Assembly: GCA_029861865.1 (NCBI GenBank)
Contig: JAOTYL010000002.1
Coordinates: 248,001-312,000 of the forward strand
Length of the DNA: 64,000 nt
Direction: 5' to 3'
Origin: Myxococcales bacterium
GTDB taxonomy: Bacteria; Myxococcota_A; Polyangia; Polyangiales; Houyiibacteriaceae
The translations under genes were made by a program, and so were the position numbers. The number at the start of each line of letters is the position of its first letter. Within the stretch, counting starts at the first letter, position 1. The notes under the pieces were generated by a model. The model was not told where the DNA came from. It was given only the letters and a program-made list of their open reading frames with translations, and did not search any database. Shown here one piece after another: positions 29,252 to 37,843 of this stretch.

Positions 29252-29508
29252 CGGCGGAGCTTACCCAGGGAACGCAACTTCTCATAGGCCCGGCTACGCT
29301 CTCGGTCCGTGGCTCGAGCAGGGGCTAGCTTCGGTTCATTCGCCTCTTCCCCCTTCAGCTCTTGCAGCAACTTCTCCAGCGGCTCAGGAGCAAGCCATCG
29401 ACGGGCGGCCCTCGCAATTTCGGGAAGCGTGAATCGGCGATCAGACACGACTAGCTGAGACGAAATATCCTCGTTTGAGCTGATTGTTTCACCGATGATC
29501 CGGGCCAA
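29248..29508 (-). CDS. 86-residue protein coupled to the integrase, possible directionality factor
   Basis: Starts at TTG with GAGG eight bases upstream; no in-frame ATG exists before an upstream stop. The stop overlaps the integrase ATG (ATGA), so the two are translated together. Residues 24-42 (RRFTLPEIARAARRWLAPEP) could form a helix-turn-helix, and the C-terminal third is basic and polar. It has the size and place of an excisionase or recombination directionality factor, but I see no family match. It could instead be an autoregulator of the operon. Confidence 0.65.
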
Positions 29509-29595
29509 AGTGATTGCCTCACCCTAGTTATTGGTTTTGACCCCCGATAAGTTGCGCGAGATCGCGATTTTTTTCCGCGCGCTGCTCCCCCAGAG

Positions 29596-29655
29596 GATTG
29601 GTCAGTCTGTGACTCCCAGTGCAAAGCGTGTGACAGAAAGAGACAACATTGGTCA
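29596..29655. promoter_or_regulatory. Two partial arm-motif boxes near the integrase promoter
   Basis: GATTGGTCA at 29596-29604 and ATTGGTCA at 29648-29655 repeat the core of the GATTGGTCAAC motif found at both element ends. Their position upstream of the integrase operon suggests that the same protein binds ends and promoter (autoregulation). Confidence 0.45.
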
Positions 29656-29687
29656 GGATGGGACCGAACTTGTTCGGGCAAGGAAGA

Positions 29688-29704
29688 GTTTTGTTTAACA
29701 AAAC
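29688..29704. promoter_or_regulatory. 17-bp perfect palindrome, operator candidate
   Basis: GTTTTGTTTAACAAAAC: two 8-base arms around a central T, markedly AT-rich against the GC-rich surroundings. It sits between the divergent integrase and cargo transcription units. It could bind a dimeric repressor, but no repressor gene is evident in the element unless the 86-residue protein is one. Confidence 0.5.
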
Positions 29705-29979
29705 TGCAAGCGCTGAGCGCGAACTCCTTGGCGTTCGTCGCTCCGCGCTTGATCGATGTGCTCAACGCCTTCGGCTTATTCGCACGCTCGGCGACGACGA
29801 CACTAAGGTTCGAAGTGAATCGGTCCGGCTTTGCCGGAGGCTCTGGGGCGCCGAGAGTCCGCCGGAAAGATTATCCGAGATGCTCGGGTGCCCACACGCG
29901 CAGAGCCGATATTGCCTTACGTTGGCGTTAGGTTTGCTGCTGTGACAAGCTCTTCTTTGACTGACTTCGGCCGGGCAGC

Positions 29980-31686
29980 ATGAAGAACTCAGTGGACCGC
30001 CATCTTCTCGCAGTGCTCAGCTTCTTGTCAGTGCTCGTCGCGGGCCAACCGGCGCGCGCCGACGAGGTTGACTCGCGCAGCGACTACATCGTGAACGGCA
30101 GCCCGACGGAGGCGGGAGAGCTGCGTGGGACGGTCGCCTTGCTCTTCGCGCCGGAGGCGGAAACACCTGACGACCTGCCGCGGAGGACCTTGTGGACCCA
30201 CTTCCGTTGCTCCGCTGTCTTGATTGCGCCGAGCGTGGCAGTCACCGCTGCGCATTGTGCGGATGTCTGTGGGTACGTGCCCTGCGGGTTCGGCGAGGAT
30301 GATACCTCCAGGTGCTACGTCTGCGAGCCTGAGCCACTACCGGCGGGCTCCCTCTATGTCGCCGCCGGCGCGCGAACCCTCGATGACGTGTGGGCAAGCG
30401 AGATCACGGCGGTACGCGAGCTGGTTGTCCACGAGGGCTACCTGTCCTCCGATCAGTGGTTCTACGTCCTCGATTCAGGCGCATGTGAGCCGCGCAATGA
30501 AGACGAGTTCGTCTGCGAGAAGCCGGGGCTGGCGACGGACCTGCACGACATCGCGCTGCTTCTACTGGAGGCCCCCGTCACGGTCCTGAATCCGGCGCGG
30601 CTTCTTCCCGGCAGCGATGATCTCGTTGGAGGGCTTGGAACGGCGCATGGATATGGGCTCCGCGCACCGGTCGAGGACGAAGGCCTGCTGAACCAGCAGC
30701 ACTACTCTTCCCTACTCAACGAGACGGATACTCCGATCGAACAGGTGACCGATCAAGAAGTCCTGACCGCTGAAGGCACGAATCGAAGTGGCGTCTGCTC
30801 CGGCGACTCTGGCGGCCCGCTCTACGTTCAACGAGGAAACGAGTCTTTTGCGGCCGGCGTTGCCTCGAGGACTCGCCTGGATGCGGAAGAGCCAATCTGC
30901 GGCGCCGGAGCGATCTACACGTCCCTTCCCGGCTACACGGACTGGATCTACGAGAACGCGCCGGAGGCGATTGACGGAGCTGGTGGCGGCTGTTCTGCGG
31001 CATCGACGACACGGGCCCCGAACGGAATCTGGCTAGCAGCGATACTGGCGTCGCTCCTTTTTGTGCGCGCCCGGCGAGTTGTCCTCGTCATCGCCGCGGT
31101 CGCCTTGCTTGGCGCGCCTTCGACCGGATGCGGTTCGGACGGCGAGAGTGACCCGAGCTTCTGCAGCGACGAGTACGACCCCACCGGCGACTTTTGTGAC
31201 CCTGGTGTCGAGCGCATCGATCTGCGCGAGGCCGAGCGGCGGGCCCGAGGCTCGATGCCGAGCGAGGCTCTCCTATGGAGAGCTGTCGGCGGAGCTGACG
31301 AGACGGTCAACCCAGACGGTGAAGCGGAGTCGTGGTTTCTTCGCTACTTCGTTCCCGGACAGATCGAGCTTCCCGACGCTCTCTTCCGCTCGGTCACCGT
31401 CTACGCGTCCGGCGATCTCCGGCCGTATCAAGAGCTTGGGACGGTGCAATGCGTTCCGACCGAACCGATGATCCCTTTTGATTCGAGGGACCTCGTTCAC
31501 GACGCAATCCGGCGGTTCGGGCAAGCAGGCATGTCCGTGCGACTCGGCGAGGAAGGGCTGCTTCGAGTGTTCCAGTCACATCGATGCGCGCGGGAGACAG
31601 ACACCTGGGGCGGGGTTGGGTTCGCGAACACCTTCCTCTACTACGACGACGACGGTTCGTACCTCGGCATGGAAGGAGCTCCCTGA
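29980..31686 (+). CDS. Trypsin-like protease with MYXO-CTERM-like tail fused to a lipoprotein
   Basis: 568 residues. A signal peptide (about 1-27) leads to an S1 protease domain with His92 (VTAAHC), Asp190 (HDIALLLLE) and Ser277 (CSGDSGGPL), all catalytic. Extra Cys residues near 97-114 may form disulfides. At 336-366 is GGGCSAAS, a hydrophobic stretch and RARR, the pattern of a MYXO-CTERM sorting tail, where such proteins normally end. Here the frame continues into VVLVIAAVALLGAPSTGC, a lipoprotein signal with Cys384, and about 185 more residues of unknown fold. A GTG at 31063 could start the second part alone. The next gene overlaps the stop (TGATG). Confidence 0.85.
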   Translation: MKNSVDRHLLAVLSFLSVLVAGQPARADEVDSRSDYIVNGSPTEAGELRGTVALLFAPEAETPDDLPRRTLWTHFRCSAVLIAPSVAVTAAHCADVCGYVPCGFGEDDTSRCYVCEPEPLPAGSLYVAAGARTLDDVWASEITAVRELVVHEGYLSSDQWFYVLDSGACEPRNEDEFVCEKPGLATDLHDIALLLLEAPVTVLNPARLLPGSDDLVGGLGTAHGYGLRAPVEDEGLLNQQHYSSLLNETDTPIEQVTDQEVLTAEGTNRSGVCSGDSGGPLYVQRGNESFAAGVASRTRLDAEEPICGAGAIYTSLPGYTDWIYENAPEAIDGAGGGCSAASTTRAPNGIWLAAILASLLFVRARRVVLVIAAVALLGAPSTGCGSDGESDPSFCSDEYDPTGDFCDPGVERIDLREAERRARGSMPSEALLWRAVGGADETVNPDGEAESWFLRYFVPGQIELPDALFRSVTVYASGDLRPYQELGTVQCVPTEPMIPFDSRDLVHDAIRRFGQAGMSVRLGEEGLLRVFQSHRCARETDTWGGVGFANTFLYYDDDGSYLGMEGAP

Positions 31687-33182
31687 TGCGACTTGCGGTT
31701 TTCATCGGTCTCTTCCTTCTCGCGGGCTGCGGGGACTCGACGGGAGCAAACGGCGGCGCTGGAGGCGGAGGCGTCGGAGGGTTCGGAGGAACGAGTGGTA
31801 CTGGTGGCGCTGGCGGCATCGACCTCAAGGTGTGGCCCTGCACGGAGCAGGGTATCCGAGACGCGATCACCGTTGGAGGCGGCCCGCATACCTTCGCCTG
31901 CGACGAGCCGACCGTCGTCACGACCGAAGCCACCATCGATATCGAGAACGATGTGATCCTCGACGGCGAGGGGAATCTCATCGTCGATGGCGACGAGGAC
32001 CACACGGTCTTCAGCCTGCTGCGCGCCGGTCGCGCGGTCTTCCGTAACATGACCATCCAGCGGGGCTACACCGAGGGCGGCGGTGCTGGGATCCGTAACT
32101 TCGAAAGCGATCTGTTTGTCGAGGGTTGCAGTATCGTCGACAACAGGTCGTCGGAACAGATTGGCGGGGGAATCTACAGCTTCGATGGGGTGCTGGAGAT
32201 CGTCGGCAGCACGATTTCCCGAAACGAAGCCGTAATCGGTGGTGGCGTGACCTGTCAAGGCGACGATCTCACGATCCGCGAGAGCTTCATCACGGACAAC
32301 ATCGGAGGCGGCATTGACAACTTCGGGGAGCTTTTCGTGGCGGATACGACCATCTCGGGCAACGTGGGCTTTGGCGGCATCGGCAATTCGGGTGACCTCG
32401 TGATCGTGCGCAGCGTCGTCTCCGACAACGAAGGCTTTCGCGGCGGCGGTGTGTTCAACGCCGGCTCGCTGATCATGTTTTCGACGACTGTCGATGGGAA
32501 CACCGCCGAGGAGGGAGGCGGAATCTACGCGTTCGATGCGGGTCGATTCGGAGGTGATCTTTGGATCTCGAATCTCGTTCTCCTCGAGGTAGCGTACAGC
32601 ACGATCTCCAACAACACCGCCCAACGCGGGGGAGGCATTTACAGCATCGCGCTGAGGACGGCCGCCTGGAACAGCACCTTCTCGGGGAATGCCGCGAGCG
32701 AGGAAGGCGGGGCTCTCTACCTCGGCGGCACCACGCTCGGGGCGTCGACGATCTACCTCGCCCAGAACACCGTTGCCGACAACACCGCGCCTCTCGGTAG
32801 CGCGCTCGTGGCCAGCGGCGAGATGCCTACGCTACGCTTGGCCGGCAACGTCTTGAGCGGCGAGTGCGTCGCGCAAGGCGACGCCGTCGTGTTCGAGTCG
32901 CGCGGCTACAACGTCGAAAGCCCGGGTGACAGCTGCGGTTTGATCGAATCGAGCGACGAGCCCAACACGACGAGTGGGCGGCTCAGCCTCGGCCCCCTTC
33001 AAGACAACGGGGGCGAAACCAAGACACATCTTCCAGCAGGTGATAGCATCATCGACCTGATCCCCTTGGAAGAGTGCGCGAACGTGTACCCCGTTGAACC
33101 TGCAGACGATCAGCGACTGGTCCCCCGCCCACAGGGCGCTGGCTGTGATGCCGGCTCGGTCGAAGTCGTTCCCGGGCCTTAG
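31686..33182 (+). CDS. Surface lipoprotein with parallel beta-helix repeats
   Basis: 498 residues. The lipoprotein signal MRLAVFIGLFLLAGC is followed by a flexible Gly-rich linker (about 20-45). A right-handed parallel beta-helix then covers most of the rest, with recurring GGGI/GGGV and STISxN/TTVDGN motifs (for example NTAEEGGGIYAF, NTAQRGGGIYSI), as in polymorphic outer-membrane and pectate-lyase-like proteins. The C-terminus QGAGCDAGSVEV resembles the closing motif of choice-of-anchor beta-helix proteins. Likely an adhesin or glycan-binding surface protein; no catalytic residues identified. Translation is coupled to the upstream ORF by TGATG. It ends eight bases before the stop of the convergent detached integrase tail. 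Confidence 0.85.
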   Translation: MRLAVFIGLFLLAGCGDSTGANGGAGGGGVGGFGGTSGTGGAGGIDLKVWPCTEQGIRDAITVGGGPHTFACDEPTVVTTEATIDIENDVILDGEGNLIVDGDEDHTVFSLLRAGRAVFRNMTIQRGYTEGGGAGIRNFESDLFVEGCSIVDNRSSEQIGGGIYSFDGVLEIVGSTISRNEAVIGGGVTCQGDDLTIRESFITDNIGGGIDNFGELFVADTTISGNVGFGGIGNSGDLVIVRSVVSDNEGFRGGGVFNAGSLIMFSTTVDGNTAEEGGGIYAFDAGRFGGDLWISNLVLLEVAYSTISNNTAQRGGGIYSIALRTAAWNSTFSGNAASEEGGALYLGGTTLGASTIYLAQNTVADNTAPLGSALVASGEMPTLRLAGNVLSGECVAQGDAVVFESRGYNVESPGDSCGLIESSDEPNTTSGRLSLGPLQDNGGETKTHLPAGDSIIDLIPLEECANVYPVEPADDQRLVPRPQGAGCDAGSVEVVPGP

Positions 33183-33190
33183 GCCTCCGG

Positions 33191-33333
33191 TCATTGCTCG
33201 GTGGGGCATTTCCGACACTTCGGACAACGAATGATGAGTTTCGCTAACTCTTCGATCAGCTCCTCGATGCGCTCCAACGGACACGATTGGTCAACAGGCA
33301 CCCTAACCTCTTGAAAACATTGAGTGCACCTTG
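33191..33333 (-). other. Detached integrase C-terminal tail segment (Cys-rich)
   Basis: On the minus strand, reading out of the right attachment core in the same phase as the integrase uses at the left core, the frame stays open for 47 codons to a TGA at 33191-33193. It begins PRCTQCFQEV, has an amphipathic stretch LERIEELIEELAKLII and ends RCPKCRKCPTEQ. CTQC and CPKC could form a zinc-ribbon-type site. In the integrated state it has no start codon and is presumably untranslated. Joining the element ends would restore it to the integrase. It is packed tightly against the beta-helix gene, as a real gene end would be. Confidence 0.6.
33285..33295 (-). promoter_or_regulatory. Arm-type recombinase site, right arm
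   Basis: GATTGGTCAAC, the exact reverse complement of the tandem left-arm sites, 38 bases inside the right core. It encodes part of the detached tail (VDQS). Confidence 0.6.
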
Positions 33334-33380
33334 GGTTTCGTAAACCGTAGGTCGTTGGTTCGAATCCAATCGGTGGCTCT
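33334..33380. repeat. Right attachment core (attR), displaced tRNA-Thr 3' end
   Basis: 47 bases identical to 28006-28052. It holds the 3' anticodon-stem strand and the T and acceptor 3' parts only; without the 5' half it is not a second tRNA. This is presumably the original chromosomal 3' end displaced by integration. Confidence 0.95.
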
Positions 33381-33429
33381 AGTAGTTTCCGGCACTCGAG
33401 GAGCGACGGACGGCGCGGCTTAGTGCGGC

Positions 33430-34785
33430 ATGGCTTCCCCCGAAAATAATGGGCCTCGGCCCTCGCTGACTCCGCTCGACAAGGCGCTCCGGCTTTTTGG
33501 CGACGTACACCGGAGCGAGGGCGTAACTGTCGTGTTCATGACGCTCAACGTCTTTGTCGTTCTGGTTGCATACTACGTGATCAAGACGGTCCGGGAGCCG
33601 TTGATCCTGACGACTGGGGGCGCAGAGCTCAAGGCATACGCAGCTGCTTGCCAGGCTCTCGTCTTGATGGTGGCGGTGCCAGTCTACAGCTACTTTGCGT
33701 CGCGCACGGAAACGCGAAAGCTCATCTTCGGTGTCACGCTTTTCTTCGTGCTCTGTATCGAGGCCTTCTTCGTCGGGTATCGAGCGGAGATACCCATGCT
33801 CGGCTTTGCGTTCTTCGTGTGGGTTGGGATTTTCAACGTCGCCATCATTGCGCAATTTTGGTCGTTCGCGAACGACATCTACTCGGTCCCTTCTGGCGAA
33901 CGCTTGTTTCCGTTGATTGCCTTGGGGGCGACGATGGGCGCACCGGTCGGGGCGCGTATCGCGGGCGGGCTTTTCCAAGCGGGCCTCTCGCCTCCTGTGC
34001 TCATGCAGGTGTCGGCCGGACTCCTGTTAGTGCACATTGTCCTCTATAAGATAATCCTGTCCCGCCCAGATGGAGTACCGCAAGAGCGTGAGGCCAACGC
34101 ACAACGCAAGCGTTCAATCTTGGGTGGCTTCGCGCTCGTCTTTCGCAACCGCTACCTGACCCTGATCGCAGCGCTTCTAGTGCTCCTCAACGTCGTCAAC
34201 AGCACGGGCGAGTATCTGCTGAGCGCCTTCGCCGAGGATCGCGCCAACGCCGCTCTCGCCCTGGCACTGGAAGCCGAGCCCGATCTGAACGCTGCCGAGT
34301 TCATGGGGCGTTTCTTCGGTATCTTCTACGGAAATTTCTTCTTCTGGGTGAACGTCGTCGGTGTCATTCTGCAGGCGCTCGTCGTGTCGCGCATCGTCAA
34401 GTACCTCGGCATCGCCGGCGTATTGTTTGCCCTGCCGATCGTCGCTTTTGGCACCTATGGCTGGATCGCAATGGGACTCGGTTTCGGGGCATTTCGCGTT
34501 TTCAAGACGGCCGAGAACGCAACCGACTACTCGATCATGAACACCGCCAAGGCGATACTTTGGCTCCCGACGAGTCATGATGAGAAGTTCCAGGCAAAGC
34601 AAGCCGTGGACACCTTTTTCGTTCGCATAGGCGATGTGATCGCCGCGGGTCTCGTCTATCTCGGAACGCACCAACTTGCCTTTGGCTCTACGGAGTTCGC
34701 ACGGGTCAACGTCGTGATCATTTTCGTATGGATGGCCGTGGCCGTCATGGTCCTTCGCCGCTATCGACAGCAAGCAGGTTCGTAG
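33430..34785 (+). CDS. Npt1/Npt2 (TLC) family nucleotide-transporter-like membrane protein
   Basis: 451-residue polytopic protein with about 11-12 membrane helices. VVLVAYYVIKTVREPLIL near the N-terminus and NTAKAILWLPTSHDEKFQAKQAVDTFFVRIGD near residue 370 resemble the ATP/ADP translocase (TLC) family. In intracellular bacteria these exchange host ATP, but free-living deltaproteobacteria carry relatives of unknown substrate. The start lies 50 bases beyond the right attachment core. Its stop overlaps the GTG of the following PAP2 gene (TAGTG). A larger paralog lies at 40551-43289. Confidence 0.8.
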   Translation: MASPENNGPRPSLTPLDKALRLFGDVHRSEGVTVVFMTLNVFVVLVAYYVIKTVREPLILTTGGAELKAYAAACQALVLMVAVPVYSYFASRTETRKLIFGVTLFFVLCIEAFFVGYRAEIPMLGFAFFVWVGIFNVAIIAQFWSFANDIYSVPSGERLFPLIALGATMGAPVGARIAGGLFQAGLSPPVLMQVSAGLLLVHIVLYKIILSRPDGVPQEREANAQRKRSILGGFALVFRNRYLTLIAALLVLLNVVNSTGEYLLSAFAEDRANAALALALEAEPDLNAAEFMGRFFGIFYGNFFFWVNVVGVILQALVVSRIVKYLGIAGVLFALPIVAFGTYGWIAMGLGFGAFRVFKTAENATDYSIMNTAKAILWLPTSHDEKFQAKQAVDTFFVRIGDVIAAGLVYLGTHQLAFGSTEFARVNVVIIFVWMAVAVMVLRRYRQQAGS

Positions 34786-35453
34786 TGGCGCGCGCATCAC
34801 GCCGTCACGCCCTATTATGGCCGGCCTTGATCGTCGTCGCGGCCATCTTGATCTTCGCGGTCACGGCGATCTGGGTCGGACCCGGCCCGATCGGACTCGA
34901 CGCGAAAATGCTGCAAGCCCTCGAATTGGTCCGAAGCCCTCATGTAACCGAAGTGATGCTCGCGATCACGGCGGTTGGAAAGGGATCCATCACCATCGTG
35001 TTCACGATTCTGGTGGCGGCCTGGCTTTCAATCCGTGGGCATTGGAAGGAGGCCGCCTTCTTGTTCGTCGTGAACCTGGGGAGCGCAATCCTCACGCCAA
35101 GCTTCAAAGCCATGTTTGCCCGACCGCGCCCGCCTATCGAAGTGGTCACACCGATCACCAACCCGGACAGCTTCTCGTTTCCAAGCGGGCACGCCCTGAG
35201 CGCAATGGTGTTCTACACATCGCTCGCACTCATAGCCGCGCAGCTCGGTCGTCCTCGTTTGAAGCGTGCATTGATCGCGCTTGCCTTCGTCATGGTTCCG
35301 CTCATGGGCATTACGCGCGTGTACCTCGGTGTGCACTACCCGAGCGATGTCATTGGAGGCTGGACCCTAGGCAGCGCCTGGGTATGGCTCGCCTATCTGG
35401 GTTACCTGTCGCGAGCTCAGAACGCACCAGCAAGGCTCAACCCGAGCTCGTGA
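34785..35453 (+). CDS. PAP2-family membrane phosphatase
   Basis: 222-residue integral-membrane phosphatidic-acid phosphatase relative, probably dephosphorylating lipid phosphates such as undecaprenyl diphosphate or phosphatidylglycerophosphate. The three catalytic motifs are complete: KAMFARPRPP, FPSGHALS and RVYLGVHYPSDVIGG. About five or six membrane helices. GTG at 34785 overlaps the Npt-like stop and begins VARASRRH, a good positive-inside start; the open frame upstream of it is a shadow of the Npt gene. Its 3' end overlaps the convergent second PAP2 gene by 37 bases. Confidence 0.9.
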   Translation: MARASRRHALLWPALIVVAAILIFAVTAIWVGPGPIGLDAKMLQALELVRSPHVTEVMLAITAVGKGSITIVFTILVAAWLSIRGHWKEAAFLFVVNLGSAILTPSFKAMFARPRPPIEVVTPITNPDSFSFPSGHALSAMVFYTSLALIAAQLGRPRLKRALIALAFVMVPLMGITRVYLGVHYPSDVIGGWTLGSAWVWLAYLGYLSRAQNAPARLNPSS

Positions 35454-36388
35454 CGGCTACCGTAAGGGGATAGGAATCTGTGAGCACGCATAGGACCATC
35501 GTGTGGCTCCGAAGTGTCATGTCGAAAGTGCAGCAGCCATGGCATGAGCCAGCCAGAAAAGAGGCCTACTCCAGCGCCAGTGAGGACGCCGGTTGCCCAG
35601 TGCGCGTTCGCCGAGACCCGAAAGATGGCCGTCGCGGAAGCCAAAGTGAGAGCGGTCGCGCACGCCAGCGGATCGCCCACACGCCCGAACAACCTCAGGT
35701 GCTTGTGCGCCACGCAAGTCAACCCCGCACCGGTGAATGCGAATGAGGTGTGCCCACTAAAATAGGACTTGTTGGCATCACGGCCGCAGTCCAGGTTGAA
35801 CTCGGCGCAACCTTGTTCCTGGGCGTATGGGCGCTCTCTACCCGTAGCGGCCTTGGTGGCAGTCGTGAGGAAGCCTGTCATCGCAAACGCCTGGGCTTGA
35901 ATCGCTAGGAGCTGTCCGGCGACTTCACGATTCTTGTCGCCGATGAGGGCCACGCCGACGGAGTCCACTAAGACGGGAAAACCGATCAAGGTGAGCGCAA
36001 GCGCGTCACTAGCGCGGTCGATCCTGCGCTGAGTCGCGCCTTCGGCTTTAAGCCGATCACGGAACCAATTGTCGAACGCATTGACCCGCGTCCAGCGCGC
36101 CGGCGGGTCCGCGACCTGACTTACCACGATCGCACCAACCGTGAGGTTGGCCGTCGCGACGAGCTCTCCCCAATGCACTTGTTTCCAGTGCCACTCCAGG
36201 CGATGCGTGGTACTTATGGAGCGCGGGTCCGAGACCTGCACAGCCTCGGACGAGTTATCAGAGTCGGGATACCCCTGAGCGATCGCGGCTCCCCCGTGCA
36301 CGATCGAGGCAACAAACCCTAAACACGCAACTCGACGGATGATCGTCACCGAGCCAGAAGGTAGCCTCCGAACCGCCGGTTGTCTCAT
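35417..36388 (-). CDS. Exported PAP2-family phosphatase
   Basis: 323 residues. After a signal-like segment (VACLGFVASIVHGGAAIAQG) and a polar region, the PAP2 core has KAATGRERPYAQ, YFSGHTSFAFTG (Phe in place of Pro before SGH) and RVSANAHWATGVLTGAG. In the last motif Thr-Gly-Val stands near the usual Asp position, so catalytic Asp placement is not certain. ATG at 36388 is supported by GAAGG eight bases upstream. Tail-to-tail with another PAP2 gene and divergent from the Omp85-like gene. Likely acts on lipid or sugar phosphates in the envelope. Confidence 0.85.
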   Translation of the reverse strand: MRQPAVRRLPSGSVTIIRRVACLGFVASIVHGGAAIAQGYPDSDNSSEAVQVSDPRSISTTHRLEWHWKQVHWGELVATANLTVGAIVVSQVADPPARWTRVNAFDNWFRDRLKAEGATQRRIDRASDALALTLIGFPVLVDSVGVALIGDKNREVAGQLLAIQAQAFAMTGFLTTATKAATGRERPYAQEQGCAEFNLDCGRDANKSYFSGHTSFAFTGAGLTCVAHKHLRLFGRVGDPLACATALTLASATAIFRVSANAHWATGVLTGAGVGLFSGWLMPWLLHFRHDTSEPHDGPMRAHRFLSPYGSRHELGLSLAGAF

Positions 36389-36412
36389 TCGCCTTCACCG
36401 GGTGCTCCGTAG

Positions 36413-37843
36413 ATGAGAGCTCGGGGATGGCATTGGGTCGCGCTGGCACTCGCGTGTGCGACGGCCGCAAACTCTTGGCCACGCCGATCCAAAGCAGAGG
36501 ACCCCGACGAAGAATGGGCCAGAAAGCAGGCCGATTGGGAAACCCGCAACGGATACATGTTCTACACGCTCCCCGAGCAGGAGCCGCCCAAGCGCGACCT
36601 GCCCAATTACAGCGGCCAGGACAGTAACCCCGTTACGAAAGAGGGGGCTCTGTGGATACCTAGATTCATCCTCTTTCCGGTGTATCTCGTGACCGAAGGA
36701 ATTCTACGCCAAGGCCTCGGCGGCGGCATCACGAAGGCTGAGGAGAAAGAGATACCCGCCAGGGTCATCGACGCGTTTCGGTTCGGCGAAAAGCAGCAGT
36801 ACATCATATTTCCCGTCTTCTCTTTCGACCTTGGTCTTCGGGCGAACATCGGCGTCGTCAGCAGCTTCGGCGACATTCCAGTCAAGCATACGACACTAAG
36901 CGCGGGCGCCCTTTTTGGCGGAATCGATTTCGTTTCGGGCGATATCGGGATCACGTGGAGCCCGCCGGGCAAGAAGTGGAGCGGCGCCCTCAGCGTGGGC
37001 GCGAGTCGTCGCGCCGACGGTTTGTTCTTCGGCTTGGGTAGCGAGGCCAGCAAGGACAATGAGTCGCGCTACAACTGGGTCGGCTACGACGTCGGAGTCA
37101 ACTACACCGTGGAGCCGTTTCGGCGCGGAAGCATCTCACTCGATACCGGCTATCGGTATCGCGTCTTCGGGGACGACGTAAGCGGGACGACGATTCCGGA
37201 CCTCGTCGAAGAAGGCAACATCAGCTCTCTTCCGCCGGCATACCCCCAGGGCTACTCCGCATGGTATCTCGACGCACGGATCGCCTACGATTCGCGACAA
37301 CCGCGCCCTTCGCCGGGGTCGGGAGTTCGGGTCTCGACCGGTTTCAATCTCGGTCTCGACCCGGTTCTCGGCAACACGAGCTCAAGCTGGATCGTCTACG
37401 GAGCCGGCGTTCGCGGGTTCCTCGATGTCAGCGGGCACAACCACACGCTCAGCCTCGGGGCGATAGTGATATTCTCCGATGGGCTGCGAGGAGAGGTTCC
37501 CTTTACGGAAGTTCCAGCGGTCAGTGGCAATGGGCCAATGCCTGCTTTCGTGGGGCGCGTCCTCGCCGGAGATAGCGCTTCTGTACTGAACTTCCAGTTC
37601 ACCTGGCCGATCTGGCTTCGCCTGGACGGCAAAATCCACTTCGCCGTCGGCAATGTGTTCGACGGGCACCTGTCGAATTTTGCGTTTGAGGATCTTCGGA
37701 TGTCTTTCGGTGGGGGCATTCAGGCGCACGGCGCCGAGAAAACGTACTTCGAGTTCATGGCGGGTGGTGGCACCGAAACGTTCGCGCAGGGACCAAGCGT
37801 GACCTCCGTTCGCGTCCTCTTGGGAGTGAGTCGTGACTACTAG
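36413..37843 (+). CDS. BamA/TamA (Omp85)-like outer-membrane beta-barrel protein
   Basis: 476 residues with an N-terminal signal (WVALALACATAANSWPRRSKA). The mature part is a Gly- and aromatic-rich beta-barrel. The family resemblance is in the second half: DARIAYDSRQPRPSPGSGVRVS is the typical Omp85 barrel start (Asp-x-Arg with a Pro/Gly motif). A short region of about 100 residues precedes the barrel, with no clear POTRA domains. The last residues (VRVLLGVSRDY) end in an aromatic after a strand. It overlaps the kinase-fold lipoprotein gene by 11 bases, so the two products probably work together in the outer membrane. Confidence 0.7.
   Translation: MRARGWHWVALALACATAANSWPRRSKAEDPDEEWARKQADWETRNGYMFYTLPEQEPPKRDLPNYSGQDSNPVTKEGALWIPRFILFPVYLVTEGILRQGLGGGITKAEEKEIPARVIDAFRFGEKQQYIIFPVFSFDLGLRANIGVVSSFGDIPVKHTTLSAGALFGGIDFVSGDIGITWSPPGKKWSGALSVGASRRADGLFFGLGSEASKDNESRYNWVGYDVGVNYTVEPFRRGSISLDTGYRYRVFGDDVSGTTIPDLVEEGNISSLPPAYPQGYSAWYLDARIAYDSRQPRPSPGSGVRVSTGFNLGLDPVLGNTSSSWIVYGAGVRGFLDVSGHNHTLSLGAIVIFSDGLRGEVPFTEVPAVSGNGPMPAFVGRVLAGDSASVLNFQFTWPIWLRLDGKIHFAVGNVFDGHLSNFAFEDLRMSFGGGIQAHGAEKTYFEFMAGGGTETFAQGPSVTSVRVLLGVSRDY

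Larger units (their letters stand above)
29509..29979. other. Regulatory gap between integrase operon and cargo
   Basis: No convincing gene. Three open frames here (plus 29649-29945 and 29728-29931, minus 29451-29765) lack domain signals and good ribosome sites. The region holds two partial copies of the arm-type motif, a 17-bp perfect palindrome, and a T-rich patch near 29569-29575. It must contain the promoters for the leftward integrase operon and the rightward cargo genes. Confidence 0.6.

Noticed and set aside
29649-29945. 98-codon open frame in the element's regulatory gap
   Set aside because: No ribosome site, no domain, and it overlaps two other equally featureless frames; treated as non-coding.
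33191-33333. The integrase tail as an independent gene in the integrated state
   Set aside because: No start codon or ribosome site lies ahead of it outside the core, so it is described as a detached segment only.
33334-33405. Possible second tRNA-Thr
   Set aside because: Only the 3' part is present; the acceptor 5' strand, D arm and 5' anticodon strand are missing. It is the right attachment repeat.
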